A stretch of DNA of 21,946 nucleotides from an uncultured Bacilli bacterium (GTDB lineage Bacteria; Bacillota_I; Bacilli_A; RF39; UBA660): contig CANPZJ010000005.1 in NCBI GenBank assembly GCA_947588795.1, forward strand, positions 1-21,946, in the 5' to 3' direction. The first letter of the stretch is position 1. Each line of letters opens with the position of its first letter. A model generated the notes under the pieces. It was not told the DNA's origin, ran no database searches, and saw only the letters and a program-made list of their open reading frames with translations. Made by a program: the position numbers and the translations under genes. This document shows, piece after piece, positions 1-7,348 of this stretch.

Positions 1-2
1 AT

Positions 3-524
3 TTATCTAGTCCACTCCGAGATAGATTTGGAATTGTTGCAAAGCTCGAATATTATACCTTTGAAGAACTTAAAAATATTGTTAAGCGAAGTGGTAATGT
101 CTTTAATATAAAAGTAGATGATGATGCAGCGATGGAAATAGCTAAAAGAAGTAGAAAAACGCCAAGAGTTGCTAATCGCCTATTTAAAAGAGTTAGAGAT
201 TTTGCTTTGGTTGAAGGAACCGGTATCATTAATTTAGAGATAACCCAAAAAGCTTTAAAAAGATTAAAAGTAGATGAAGATGGTCTAGATAATATCGATA
301 GAGAATATTTGACTAGTTTAATCGAAAAATTTAATGGAGGACCTGTTGGAGTAGAAACTATTGCTACTAGTATTGGGGAAGAAGTTACGACAGTCGAAGA
401 TGTAGTTGAACCATATCTATTACAAGAAGGTTTTATTAAAAGAACAAGAAGTGGCCGAATTGCCACCGAAAAGGCATATAAAAGTCTAGATTATTCTTAT
501 AATGTTGGTTTGTTTAAGGAGTGA
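3..524 (+). CDS. ruvB: Holliday junction branch migration ATPase RuvB (3' part)
   Basis: The window opens inside this gene, so only the last 173 codons are present, and the Walker A and B parts lie upstream. RuvB is the hexameric AAA+ motor that, with RuvA, drives branch migration of Holliday junctions. The visible part begins with the SSPLRDRFG motif that closes the AAA+ core (the arginine-finger/sensor region). It continues through the small helical domain with the sensor-2 sequence TPRVANRL, and ends in the winged-helix DNA-binding domain with GPVGVETIA and a C-terminal FIKRTRSGRIAT segment, all typical of RuvB. The reading frame is open to the window edge and ends in TGA. It is the first visible gene of a tight operon; folD starts a few bases later. 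Identification is firm from these motifs. Confidence 0.96.
   Translation, partial: LSSPLRDRFGIVAKLEYYTFEELKNIVKRSGNVFNIKVDDDAAMEIAKRSRKTPRVANRLFKRVRDFALVEGTGIINLEITQKALKRLKVDEDGLDNIDREYLTSLIEKFNGGPVGVETIATSIGEEVTTVEDVVEPYLLQEGFIKRTRSGRIATEKAYKSLDYSYNVGLFKE
516..521 (+). promoter_or_regulatory. Ribosome binding site that fixes the folD start
   Basis: AAGGAG lies across the end of ruvB, 8 bases before a TTG codon at 530. A GTG at 521 would overlap this site and has no Shine-Dalgarno sequence of its own. The TTG is therefore the better folD start, although GTGA stop-start coupling at 521 cannot be excluded. Confidence 0.6.
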
Positions 525-529
525 TAAAT

Positions 530-1351
530 TTGGAATTACTTGATGGCAAAAAAGTAAGTACTGAAGTACTTAATGAAGTAAAAGAAAAATTATCTAAATT
601 AGATAAAAAATTAGGATTAGCTATTATTTGGGTTGGTAATAATGAAGCAAGTAGTATATATATAAAAAATAAATTAAAAAAATGTGAAGAGTTAGGTATA
701 GATGGCAAATTATATCATTTAGAAGAAAATACAACTGAAGAAGAAGTTATTAATTTAATTGATAAATTAAATAATGATGATGATGTAAATGGAATTATTT
801 TACAGAGTCCAGTGCCAAAACAAATTGATATTATAAATTGTTTTAATAAAATTAAACCAAGTAAAGATATAGATGGTTTTTCTAATATATCTTTAGGTAA
901 TTTAGTTTTAGGTAAACCAAGTCATATATCGTGTACTCCTAAAGGAATTATGAAATTACTTGATTATTATCATATTAATTTAGAAGGTAAAAATGTATGT
1001 TTAATTAATCGAAGTATTATAGTAGGTAAACCATTATTTAATTTATTAATTAGTAAGAATGCCACAGTTTGTATGTGTCATTCTTACACTAATAACTTAA
1101 AAGAAATAAGTAAGAATGCTGATATAGTTATTAGTGCTGTAGGCATACCTAAATTTATTACAAAAGATATGCTTAAAGATGGAGCTATTGTAATTGATGT
1201 AGGCATATCTAGAGTAGATGGTAAAGTCGTTGGTGATGTTGATTTTGCTAATGTTTTAGAAAAAGTATCGTATATAACACCTGTTCCTGGGGGAGTTGGA
1301 CCGATGACAGTTGCAATGATTTTTGATAATATATTAGAAAATATAAAATAA
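530..1351 (+). CDS. folD: Bifunctional methylene-THF dehydrogenase / methenyl-THF cyclohydrolase FolD
   Basis: FolD interconverts 5,10-methylene-THF, 5,10-methenyl-THF and 10-formyl-THF in the cytoplasm, linking the serine-derived C1 unit to purine and formyl-Met synthesis. From the TTG start the protein has 273 residues, close to the usual 280-290. Visible motifs, in order, are the catalytic Y44-x3-K48, the folate-site GIILQSPVP (88-96, where QSPVP replaces the usual QLPLP), DIDGF (113-117), the NADP-binding NRSIIVGKP (160-168, normally GRSxIVGKP) and PVPGGVGPMT (251-260). The start was chosen because AAGGAG sits 8 bases upstream; a GTG at 521, three codons earlier, is the alternative. It lies between ruvB and glyA, and glyA supplies its substrate. 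The family call is firm, with small deviations in two motifs. Confidence 0.93.
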   Translation: MELLDGKKVSTEVLNEVKEKLSKLDKKLGLAIIWVGNNEASSIYIKNKLKKCEELGIDGKLYHLEENTTEEEVINLIDKLNNDDDVNGIILQSPVPKQIDIINCFNKIKPSKDIDGFSNISLGNLVLGKPSHISCTPKGIMKLLDYYHINLEGKNVCLINRSIIVGKPLFNLLISKNATVCMCHSYTNNLKEISKNADIVISAVGIPKFITKDMLKDGAIVIDVGISRVDGKVVGDVDFANVLEKVSYITPVPGGVGPMTVAMIFDNILENIK

Positions 1352-1377
1352 ATATTTATAGTAAAGGAGAGGTAAAA

Positions 1378-2601
1378 ATGGATAAATATTTAGAAGAAGC
1401 TTTAAAATTAGAAAGGAAAAGACAAGAAGAAAATATTGAATTAATTGCATCAGAGAATTATGTTTCAAAAGATGTTTTAAAAATTCAAGGAAGTATTTTA
1501 ACTAATAAGTATGCGGAAGGATATCCAGCTAAAAGATATTATGGTGGTTGTGAATACATTGATATATTTGAAAATAAAGCAATTGAATATGTTACTAAAT
1601 TATTTAATTGTAAATATGCCAATGTTCAACCTCATAGTGGATCAAGTGCTAATATGGCAGTATATAGAGCTCTACTTAATCATGGTGATAAAGTAATGGG
1701 AATGAATTTAAATCATGGTGGACATTTAACTCATGGTTATAGTTTAAACTTTAGTGGAATTGATTATGAAATAGTTAGTTATGATGTTGATCCTGAAACA
1801 GAAATGATTAATTATGATACACTAAGAGAGTTAGCTTTAAAAGAAAAACCAAAAATGATTATTGCTGGCGCATCAGCATATTCTAGAATAATTGATTTTA
1901 AAAAGATAAGAGAGATATGTGATGAAGTTGGAGCTTATATGTTTGTTGATATGGCTCATATTGCCGGACTTGTTGCAGTAGGCCTTCATCCATCACCAAT
2001 TCCTTATGCTGATGTTGTTACATCAACTACGCATAAAACTTTAAGAGGACCAAGAGGTGGCATTATTTTAACTAATAATGAAGAAATAGCTAAGAAAATT
2101 AATAAAACTATTTTTCCTGGTATCCAAGGTGGACCACTTATGCATGTAATTGGAGCTAAAGCACAAAGTTTTTATGAAGCTTTGCAACCAGAATTTAAAA
2201 CTTATCAAGAACAAGTATTAAAAAATATTAAAGCAATGAGTGATGAATTTATTAAACTAGGATATCACGTTATAAGTGGTGGCACTGATAATCATTTAAT
2301 TCTACTTGATGTTAAAGGTAGTGTCGGAGTAAATGGTAAAGAAGCAGAAAAACTTCTTGATCAAATACATATTACGGTAAATAAAAATACTATTCCAAAT
2401 GAAACGGAAAAAGCAATGGTAGCAAGTGGTATTAGAATAGGTTCACCTGCGATGACAACAAGAGGATTTAAAGAAGAAGAATTTGTTAAAGTTGCTCATA
2501 TTATAGATGAAGCTTTGAAAAATAAAGATAGTGTTGAAGTATTAGATAAACTTACGAAAGAAGTATTAGATTTAACTTCTAAGTATCCACTTAATTATTA
2601 A
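1378..2601 (+). CDS. glyA: Serine hydroxymethyltransferase GlyA
   Basis: This PLP enzyme converts serine and THF to glycine and 5,10-methylene-THF, the C1 donor for thymidylate synthase two genes away in pathway terms and next door on the DNA. The protein has 407 residues, about the usual 410-420. Seen in the sequence are the substrate-binding ELIASENYVS (21-30), YAEGYPAKRYYGGCE (45-59), HSGSSAN (86-92), the PLP-contacting D191-x-A-H194 and the Schiff-base lysine K220 in TTHKTLRGPRGG. A good ribosome binding site, AAAGGAGAGG, precedes the ATG. It sits in the folate/thymidylate operon 26 bases after folD and 9 before thyA, with no promoter visible in between, so it is presumably cotranscribed. 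Confidence 0.98.
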   Translation: MDKYLEEALKLERKRQEENIELIASENYVSKDVLKIQGSILTNKYAEGYPAKRYYGGCEYIDIFENKAIEYVTKLFNCKYANVQPHSGSSANMAVYRALLNHGDKVMGMNLNHGGHLTHGYSLNFSGIDYEIVSYDVDPETEMINYDTLRELALKEKPKMIIAGASAYSRIIDFKKIREICDEVGAYMFVDMAHIAGLVAVGLHPSPIPYADVVTSTTHKTLRGPRGGIILTNNEEIAKKINKTIFPGIQGGPLMHVIGAKAQSFYEALQPEFKTYQEQVLKNIKAMSDEFIKLGYHVISGGTDNHLILLDVKGSVGVNGKEAEKLLDQIHITVNKNTIPNETEKAMVASGIRIGSPAMTTRGFKEEEFVKVAHIIDEALKNKDSVEVLDKLTKEVLDLTSKYPLNY

Positions 2602-2610
2602 GGAGTAAAT

Positions 2611-3462
2611 ATGTCGAAGTGGGATAAAAAATATATTGAATTATGTGAAGAAATTTTAGAAAAAGGTACTAGAGTTAAAAATAGAACTGGTATAGATACT
2701 ATTAAAATACCTTTTAAATCATTTGAGTTTGATTTAGAAGAAGAGTTTCCAATTTTAACTACTAAATTTGTGGCATTTAAATCCGCAGTATTAGAAATGC
2801 TTTGGTTTTATCAAGCTAAATCTAATGATGTTAGATGGTTACAAGAACGTGGTGTAAAAATATGGAATGAATGGGAAATAGATGAAGATGGTCATTATCA
2901 AGATCGGATATTTCCAAAAGAGTATTCTCATACTATTGGCACAGCCTATGGTTATATTGTAAATAAATTTAATTTAACGGATAAATTAATTAAAAAATTA
3001 AAAGAAAATCCAACTGATAGAAGAATGATTATGAGTTTATGGCAAGATGATTATTTAGAGACAGCAGTACTTCCTTCATGTGTTTGGAATTCCATGTGGG
3101 ATGTTACTGACGGAAAGCTTAATGCAATTGTTACATGTCGGAGTAATGATGTACCTTTAGGTATGCCATTTAATATTTGCCAATATGCGGTATTAATTCA
3201 TATGCTTGCGCAAGTAACAGGATTAAAACCAGGTAAATTATATTATAATGCCAAAGATTTACATATTTATGTTAATCAGATTGATGGTATTAAAGAACAA
3301 ATTAAAAGATATAAAGAACTTGGTGATTTTCCGGCTCCTAAATTATGGTTAAATCCGGAAATAAAGGATTTTTATAAGTTTGATAATTCAAAAGAACTTA
3401 AAGATATTAAACTAATTAATTATGAACATCATGGCAAAATATCTATGCCGGTGGCTGTATGA
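2611..3462 (+). CDS. thyA: Thymidylate synthase (ThyA family, atypical active-site neighbour)
   Basis: ThyA methylates dUMP to dTMP using methylene-THF and releases dihydrofolate, which the next gene reduces. The protein has 283 residues. Seen are RTGID (25-29), E62 in the LEMLWFY segment, the phosphate-binding arginines in DRRMI (136-140), catalytic C157 in LPSCVW, RSND (177-180), the N188 of MPFNICQY that selects uracil over cytosine, and H218/Y220 in DLHIY. The classical ThyA motif is PCH, and here V158 replaces the histidine after the nucleophile. The PSCVW form recalls ThyA-like enzymes I associate with some Firmicutes and phages, so activity is still likely. The stop overlaps the folA start as ATGA, indicating translational coupling. 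Confidence 0.93.
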   Translation: MSKWDKKYIELCEEILEKGTRVKNRTGIDTIKIPFKSFEFDLEEEFPILTTKFVAFKSAVLEMLWFYQAKSNDVRWLQERGVKIWNEWEIDEDGHYQDRIFPKEYSHTIGTAYGYIVNKFNLTDKLIKKLKENPTDRRMIMSLWQDDYLETAVLPSCVWNSMWDVTDGKLNAIVTCRSNDVPLGMPFNICQYAVLIHMLAQVTGLKPGKLYYNAKDLHIYVNQIDGIKEQIKRYKELGDFPAPKLWLNPEIKDFYKFDNSKELKDIKLINYEHHGKISMPVAV

Positions 3463-3947
3463 TTTCTTTAATCGCGGCCATTGGTAAAAATGGCGAAATA
3501 GGTAAAAATAATGAACTTATTTGGCATTTAAAAGAAGATATGCAATATTTTAAAAAAACAACGATGAATCATCCAGTGATAATGGGATTTAATACTTATA
3601 AATCTATAGGCAGAGCACTTCCTAATCGTTTAAATATTGTCATAACTAAAAATAATAAAGATAATATAACTGATAAGAGTATATTAGTTTATGATGATCT
3701 AAATAAATTAATTAAAGATTTAAAAGATGATGAAGAATACTTTGTAATTGGTGGTTCTTCTATTTATCAAGCATTTTATAATAGAGCTGATAAATTATAT
3801 TTAACAGAGATTAATGCTGAAGATAAAGATGCTGATAGTTATTTTCCTAAAATTAATTATAATGAATGGCAAAAGCATCTAATTAATCATTTAAAAGAAA
3901 ATGATATAGCTTATGATTTTGTCATATATGAAAGGTTAAATAAATGA
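3459..3947 (+). CDS. folA: Dihydrofolate reductase
   Basis: It reduces the dihydrofolate made by ThyA back to THF with NADPH and is the trimethoprim target. The protein has 162 residues, the normal length of bacterial chromosomal DHFR. The N-terminus MISLIAAIGKNGEIG matches the family start. W22 and the folate-binding acid D27 align without gaps with the Escherichia coli enzyme, although the usual proline before it is lysine here. IMGFNTYKSIG (near 42-52) and IGGSSIY (near 107-113) are the cofactor-binding motifs. ATGA overlap with thyA upstream and with the pyrH-like gene downstream implies coupled translation. Function is well supported by sequence and neighbours. Confidence 0.96.
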   Translation: MISLIAAIGKNGEIGKNNELIWHLKEDMQYFKKTTMNHPVIMGFNTYKSIGRALPNRLNIVITKNNKDNITDKSILVYDDLNKLIKDLKDDEEYFVIGGSSIYQAFYNRADKLYLTEINAEDKDADSYFPKINYNEWQKHLINHLKENDIAYDFVIYERLNK

Positions 3948-4636
3948 GTAGAATAATTTTAAAATTTAGTGGAGAAGCTTTAAAAGATCATGATGAATTA
4001 GTAGCTAAAGAGAAATTAGCTATTATTTTAAAAACGATTAAATTATTACAAGAAAATAATCATGAAATTGCTCTAGTAATTGGGGGAGGTAACTTTTTTC
4101 GCGGAAGAGAACATGAAGATATGGAAAAAGTTACCAGAGATACAATTGGTATGCTTGGTACAGTAATGAATGCTTTATATGTTAAAGATTATTTAGAAAA
4201 TCATAATATTAATAGCATTATTTCAACACCATTTGATTTTCCTAATTTAATTGAAAATTATCGCAGGGAAAAATTAAAAAATTTATATGATAAGGGTAGT
4301 ATTATTATCTTTGGTGGTGGTGTTGGTTTAAGTGGTTATTCAACTGATTCAGGCACTATCTTAGCAAGAGATATTCTTGATGCTAATCTAATAATTAAAA
4401 TGACTAATGTTGATGGAGTTTATAATGATGATCCGATGGTATTTAAAAACGCTACTAAATTTGATTATTTAAGTTATCAAGATGTTTTAGATAATGAATA
4501 TCAAGTAATGGATTTATATACTATTAAAAAATGTCAAGAAACGAAAACTAAAATATTAGTAATGAATATCGATAAATATGATAAAATTGATGATTATTTT
4601 AAAGGCAAAAATATTGGCACAGAAATAGGTGATTAA
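3944..4636 (+). CDS. pyrH: UMP kinase-like amino acid kinase family protein
   Basis: The 230-residue protein belongs to the amino-acid-kinase fold and most resembles bacterial UMP kinase, which makes UDP from UMP and so feeds UTP, CTP and, through ribonucleotide reductase, dUMP. Seen are the N-terminal KFSGEAL, the phosphate-binding IGGGNFFRGRE, TIGMLGTVMNAL, the nucleotide-site YSTDSGT, TNVDGVYNDDP and the C-terminal end GKNIGTEIG. Several positions differ from canonical PyrH: FGGGVGLSGYSTD stands where many bacteria have AGTGNPFFTTD. It is also not beside tsf or frr, the usual pyrH partners, but sits between folA and tmk with overlapping or abutting ends. It could be the organism's only UMP kinase or a specialised paralogue; the window cannot tell. 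Confidence 0.8.
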   Translation: MSRIILKFSGEALKDHDELVAKEKLAIILKTIKLLQENNHEIALVIGGGNFFRGREHEDMEKVTRDTIGMLGTVMNALYVKDYLENHNINSIISTPFDFPNLIENYRREKLKNLYDKGSIIIFGGGVGLSGYSTDSGTILARDILDANLIIKMTNVDGVYNDDPMVFKNATKFDYLSYQDVLDNEYQVMDLYTIKKCQETKTKILVMNIDKYDKIDDYFKGKNIGTEIGD

Positions 4637-4637
4637 G

Positions 4638-5306
4638 ATGGGAAAGTTATTATTAATTGAAGGTACTGATTGTTCCGGTAAAGGAACACAAAGTGAACTT
4701 TTAAAAGAAAATTTAGAAAAAGAAGGTTATAAAGTAGTAGAGTTATCTTTTCCAATGTATGATACCCCAACTGGTAAAATAGTTGGTGGTCCATACTTAG
4801 GTAAACAAAGTATATGTGATGGTTGGTTTAAGGAAGGTGCTAATAATGTACCTGCTAAAGTGGCATCCCTTTATTATGCTGCGGATAGATTGTATAATGT
4901 TGATATTATAAAAGAATATTTAAATAAAGATTATATCGTAATATTAGATCGTTATGTAACAAGTAATATGGGACATCAAGCCGGCAAAATAAAAGATAAA
5001 AATGAAAGATTTAAAATGTTTAAATGGCTTGAAAAACTAGAATATGATTTATTAGAATTACCAAGACCTGATATTGAGATATTTTTACATATGCCTTATG
5101 AATATAGTAAAAAGTTACAAAAAAATAGAGAAGAATTAGACCAACATGAAACTTCTGAGGAAAATATTAGAAATGCGGAAAGAGCTTATATAGAAATGGC
5201 TGACTTATTTAATTTTATTAAAATTGAATGTGTTAAAAATAATAATATTAGAACAATTGAAGACATTCAAGAAGAATTATTAAATAAAGTAAAAGATTTA
5301 TTATGA
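4638..5306 (+). CDS. tmk: Thymidylate kinase
   Basis: It phosphorylates dTMP to dTDP, the step after ThyA. The 222-residue protein has a P-loop GTDCSGKGTQ (9-18), a DRY motif (104-106) in VILDRYVTSN for the dTMP site, the AADR motif (81-84), and a lid region with arginine and lysines near 157-165. The ATG at 4638 was chosen because AGGTGA lies 5 bases upstream; an in-frame GTG at 4629 would put three codons inside the previous gene and lacks a site. The motifs around the P-loop (GTDCSGKGT) and the insert at about 41-75 differ from the short bacterial TMP kinases such as that of Escherichia coli, so this may belong to a divergent subgroup. It abuts the pyrH-like gene and overlaps the next gene by ATGA. 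Confidence 0.9.
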   Translation: MGKLLLIEGTDCSGKGTQSELLKENLEKEGYKVVELSFPMYDTPTGKIVGGPYLGKQSICDGWFKEGANNVPAKVASLYYAADRLYNVDIIKEYLNKDYIVILDRYVTSNMGHQAGKIKDKNERFKMFKWLEKLEYDLLELPRPDIEIFLHMPYEYSKKLQKNREELDQHETSEENIRNAERAYIEMADLFNFIKIECVKNNNIRTIEDIQEELLNKVKDLL

Positions 5307-5740
5307 ATATTGAAATATTACCAATAATAAAAGAAGATTTTTTAAAAATACCGAAAGATAATTTAACTGGTTTTGTAAATTTTGTTTATTCTAATAATTT
5401 AAATGGTATATATTACGATAATAAATTACTTGGTTTAATTACGTTATCACCAGCATTTGGTTATCTATCAATTGATATTATGATATTACCTAAATATAGG
5501 CATTTAGGTATTGCTACTTATATCTTAAGTAAAATTGCCATAGAGGGTCAAAACTATCCTAATTATGAAAAATTTATTTGTTTATGTTCACCTCATAATA
5601 TTGCTAGTAATAAATTAATGCAAAAATTAAAATGGAGTCAAGATACTAGTTATGATGATGTAATGCTTAATGAAGGTGGCGAATTTTTCTATATTTATTA
5701 TCAAGAAAATTCTTACTATCAAAAATTAATGTGTAAATAA
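5303..5740 (+). CDS. GNAT-family N-acetyltransferase
   Basis: The 145-residue protein carries the GNAT core: a beta-strand pair LLGLITLSPAF and LSIDIMILP (about 42-63), then the acetyl-CoA pyrophosphate loop YRHLGIAT (65-72, the R/QxxGxG/A motif) and the following helix. The acceptor is unknown. Its position as the last gene of a nucleotide operon, with an ATGA overlap with tmk and a short terminator directly behind it, shows cotranscription but does not reveal the substrate. Small-molecule, antibiotic or protein acetylation are all possible. The family call is good; the function is open. Confidence 0.8.
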   Translation: MNIEILPIIKEDFLKIPKDNLTGFVNFVYSNNLNGIYYDNKLLGLITLSPAFGYLSIDIMILPKYRHLGIATYILSKIAIEGQNYPNYEKFICLCSPHNIASNKLMQKLKWSQDTSYDDVMLNEGGEFFYIYYQENSYYQKLMCK

Positions 5741-5741
5741 T

Positions 5742-5760
5742 GGACTTTTAGTCCTTTTTT
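5742..5760 (+). terminator. Short intrinsic terminator of the folate/thymidylate operon
   Basis: GGACT (5742-5746), a TTT loop, AGTCC (5750-5754) and six T form a compact stem of 5 bp. It begins just after the acetyltransferase stop. A TATAAT at 5764-5769, with TGGACT 17 bp upstream inside the hairpin, could be a promoter for queA overlapping the terminator, but its leader would be very short. Confidence 0.6.
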
Positions 5761-5788
5761 CTTTATAATACTTAAAGGAAGTGATTAT

Positions 5789-6811
5789 ATGGATATTAAT
5801 GATTATAATTATGAACTTGATAGTAGTTTTATTGCCCAAAGTCCAATTAAAAATCGTAGTGAATCTAAATTAATGATTTTAAATAAAGATACAGGTGAAG
5901 TAGAACATACTAAATTTTTTAATATTAAAAATTATTTAAAAAAAGGTGATGTTTTAGTATTAAATGATACAAAAGTATTACCAGCTCGTTTAATGGGTAA
6001 AAAGATAGATACTAATGCTAATATTGAAGTATTATTATTAAAAAATATTGAGGATGATATTTGGGAATGTTTAGCTCGTCCTGGTAAAAGATTACATATA
6101 GGTACGATTATTAAATTTAGTGAGACTCTAGAATGTGAAGTAATAGAAAAATTAGAAGATGGCATTATTAGAGTTAATTTTAAATATCAAGGAATATTTT
6201 TAGAAATTATTGAAAGAATTGGCTTAATGCCACTTCCACCATATATTCATGAAACACTTAAAGAACAAGATCGTTATCAAACAGTTTATGCTAAATATTT
6301 AGGTAGTGCAGCAGCTCCAACCGCAGGACTACATTTTACTAAGGAATTACTTAAAGAAATAGAAGATATGGGAGTAGAAGTATGTTATGTTACACTGCAT
6401 GTTGGTTTAGGTACATTTAGACCAGTTGAAGTTGAAAATATTAAAGAACATCATATGCATTCAGAATATTATGAAATGAAGAGTGGCGTTGCCGATATTT
6501 TAAACAAAGCAAAAAAAGAACATAGGAATATCTATGCTGTTGGTACTACTAGTACAAGAGTACTTGAAACAGTTATGCATAAATATGGTGAATTTAAAGA
6601 ATGTTGTGGTAATACTGATATCTTTATTTATCCTGGTTTTGAATTTATGGCTATTGATGGTTTAATTACTAATTTTCATTTACCTAAGAGTACACTTTTA
6701 ATGCTAGTAAGTGCTCTATCTAAAAGAGAATATATTTTAAATGCTTATGAAATAGCAAAAGAGAAGAACTATCGATTCTTCTCTTTCGGAGATGCTATGT
6801 TTATTAAATAG
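5789..6811 (+). CDS. queA: tRNA preQ1(34) S-adenosylmethionine ribosyltransferase-isomerase QueA
   Basis: QueA transfers and rearranges the ribosyl part of SAM onto preQ1 in the wobble position of GUN-anticodon tRNAs, giving epoxyqueuosine. The 340-residue length is standard. Seen are the N-terminal DYNYELDSSFIAQSP with R23-x2-SKLMIL, the VLNDTKVLPARL segment, GSAAAPTAGLHFT, LHVGLGTFRPVEVE, HSEYYE and the conserved end YRFFSFGDAM. A good AAAGGAAG ribosome site precedes the ATG. The next + strand gene is tgt, which inserts preQ1 into the same tRNA, so the two are functional partners even though a - strand gene separates them. The last codons are skewed to rare synonymous codons that create a hairpin, described separately. 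The end overlaps the convergent gene by 8 bases. Confidence 0.97.
   Translation: MDINDYNYELDSSFIAQSPIKNRSESKLMILNKDTGEVEHTKFFNIKNYLKKGDVLVLNDTKVLPARLMGKKIDTNANIEVLLLKNIEDDIWECLARPGKRLHIGTIIKFSETLECEVIEKLEDGIIRVNFKYQGIFLEIIERIGLMPLPPYIHETLKEQDRYQTVYAKYLGSAAAPTAGLHFTKELLKEIEDMGVEVCYVTLHVGLGTFRPVEVENIKEHHMHSEYYEMKSGVADILNKAKKEHRNIYAVGTTSTRVLETVMHKYGEFKECCGNTDIFIYPGFEFMAIDGLITNFHLPKSTLLMLVSALSKREYILNAYEIAKEKNYRFFSFGDAMFIK
6757..6786 (-). terminator. Probable terminator of the convergent gene, embedded in queA coding sequence
   Basis: A perfect 11-bp inverted repeat with a 7-base loop (arms 6758-6768 and 6776-6786) starts 17 bases past the stop of the - strand gene. Read on that strand, the stem ends in TTTT followed by GCTATTT, a modest U-tract. 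It lies wholly within the QueA C-terminal codons. On the + strand it lacks a following T-run. The U-tract is short, so termination strength is uncertain. Confidence 0.5.
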
Positions 6812-7250
6812 AAATTTCGGCATCTTTTTCAATTTGTAAAGCATCTAGACGATTTACTAAATATCTTTCAAGTTGAATAATGACATTATCATAAACACCA
6901 AATTGTCTTTTACATAATTCTTTTAATTCTTCCTTGTTTTCAGCTAAATTAGCAATTTCAAGATATAGTAGATTTTCATCTACAGCTTTTATATAAAAAT
7001 AAGCAATTTCATCACCATTTTGTAATCCTAAAGTTTGTGATGATGCCATTAATCTATTTGCTACTATTCCCATAATTGACATTCTATTTCTGTATTTAGC
7101 CAACTCACCCTTTATTTTACCAACTGATTGATCTATTTCAGCCATTCTTTCTGGTGTAAGTAATTTGAAATTTGTAAATTCAATAAATTGGTAGAATTTT
7201 CTCATAACATTAATGTCATAATAAGCATCTAAATAATTTTGAAATGCCAT
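6804..7250 (-). CDS. Conserved-looking hypothetical protein, 148 aa
   Basis: I do not recognise a family. The ATG at 7250 follows a strong AAAGGGGTG site with 5-6 bases spacing, and a near-consensus promoter lies just upstream, so this is a real gene; in-frame codons further upstream are not needed. The protein is soluble and mainly helical by appearance, with no membrane segment or cysteine pair. It contains a region rich in lysine and glutamate at 36-55 and a helical C-terminal half with many leucines (90-140), which would suit oligomerisation. It runs against queA with an 8-base overlap and is divergent from tgt. That gives no pathway link, because the promoters face opposite ways. Confidence 0.75.
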   Translation of the reverse strand: MAFQNYLDAYYDINVMRKFYQFIEFTNFKLLTPERMAEIDQSVGKIKGELAKYRNRMSIMGIVANRLMASSQTLGLQNGDEIAYFYIKAVDENLLYLEIANLAENKEELKELCKRQFGVYDNVIIQLERYLVNRLDALQIEKDAEISI

Positions 7251-7281
7251 AAAAACACCCCTTTCTTTAAAATTAGCGTCT

Positions 7282-7310
7282 ATTCTAGCAGATATTGTAT
7301 AATTTGTCAA
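7282..7310 (-). promoter_or_regulatory. Sigma-A-type promoter of the 148-aa gene
   Basis: On the - strand TTGACA (7305-7310) and TAGAAT (7282-7287) are separated by exactly 17 bp, with TG one base upstream of the -10 (extended -10). The expected start near 7275 leaves a leader of about 25 bases with a strong ribosome site. Confidence 0.8.
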
Positions 7311-7323
7311 GTTTTGTTATAAT
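7295..7323 (+). promoter_or_regulatory. Extended -10 promoter for tgt
   Basis: TGTTATAAT places an extended -10 (TATAAT 7318-7323). The best -35 at 17 bp is TTGTAT (7295-7300), a weak match. It interleaves with the divergent promoter of the 148-aa gene, so the two polymerase sites overlap and may exclude each other. Confidence 0.65.
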
Positions 7324-7348
7324 TATCAAGAAGAAAAAGGTGAATATC

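Noticed and set aside
53..466. Open frame opposite ruvB on the - strand
   Set aside because: It lies wholly inside the ruvB coding sequence, has no ribosome site, and its protein looks like random low-complexity antisense. The same holds for the - strand frames opposite folD, queA, tgt, the ATPase gene, trmR and rpoD.
1511..1696. Short + strand frame inside glyA
   Set aside because: Out-of-frame shadow of glyA without a start signal.
5741..5790. preQ1 riboswitch before queA
   Set aside because: The gap holds only the short terminator, a -10-like box and the ribosome site. The A-rich tail and pseudoknot sequence of preQ1 aptamers are absent.
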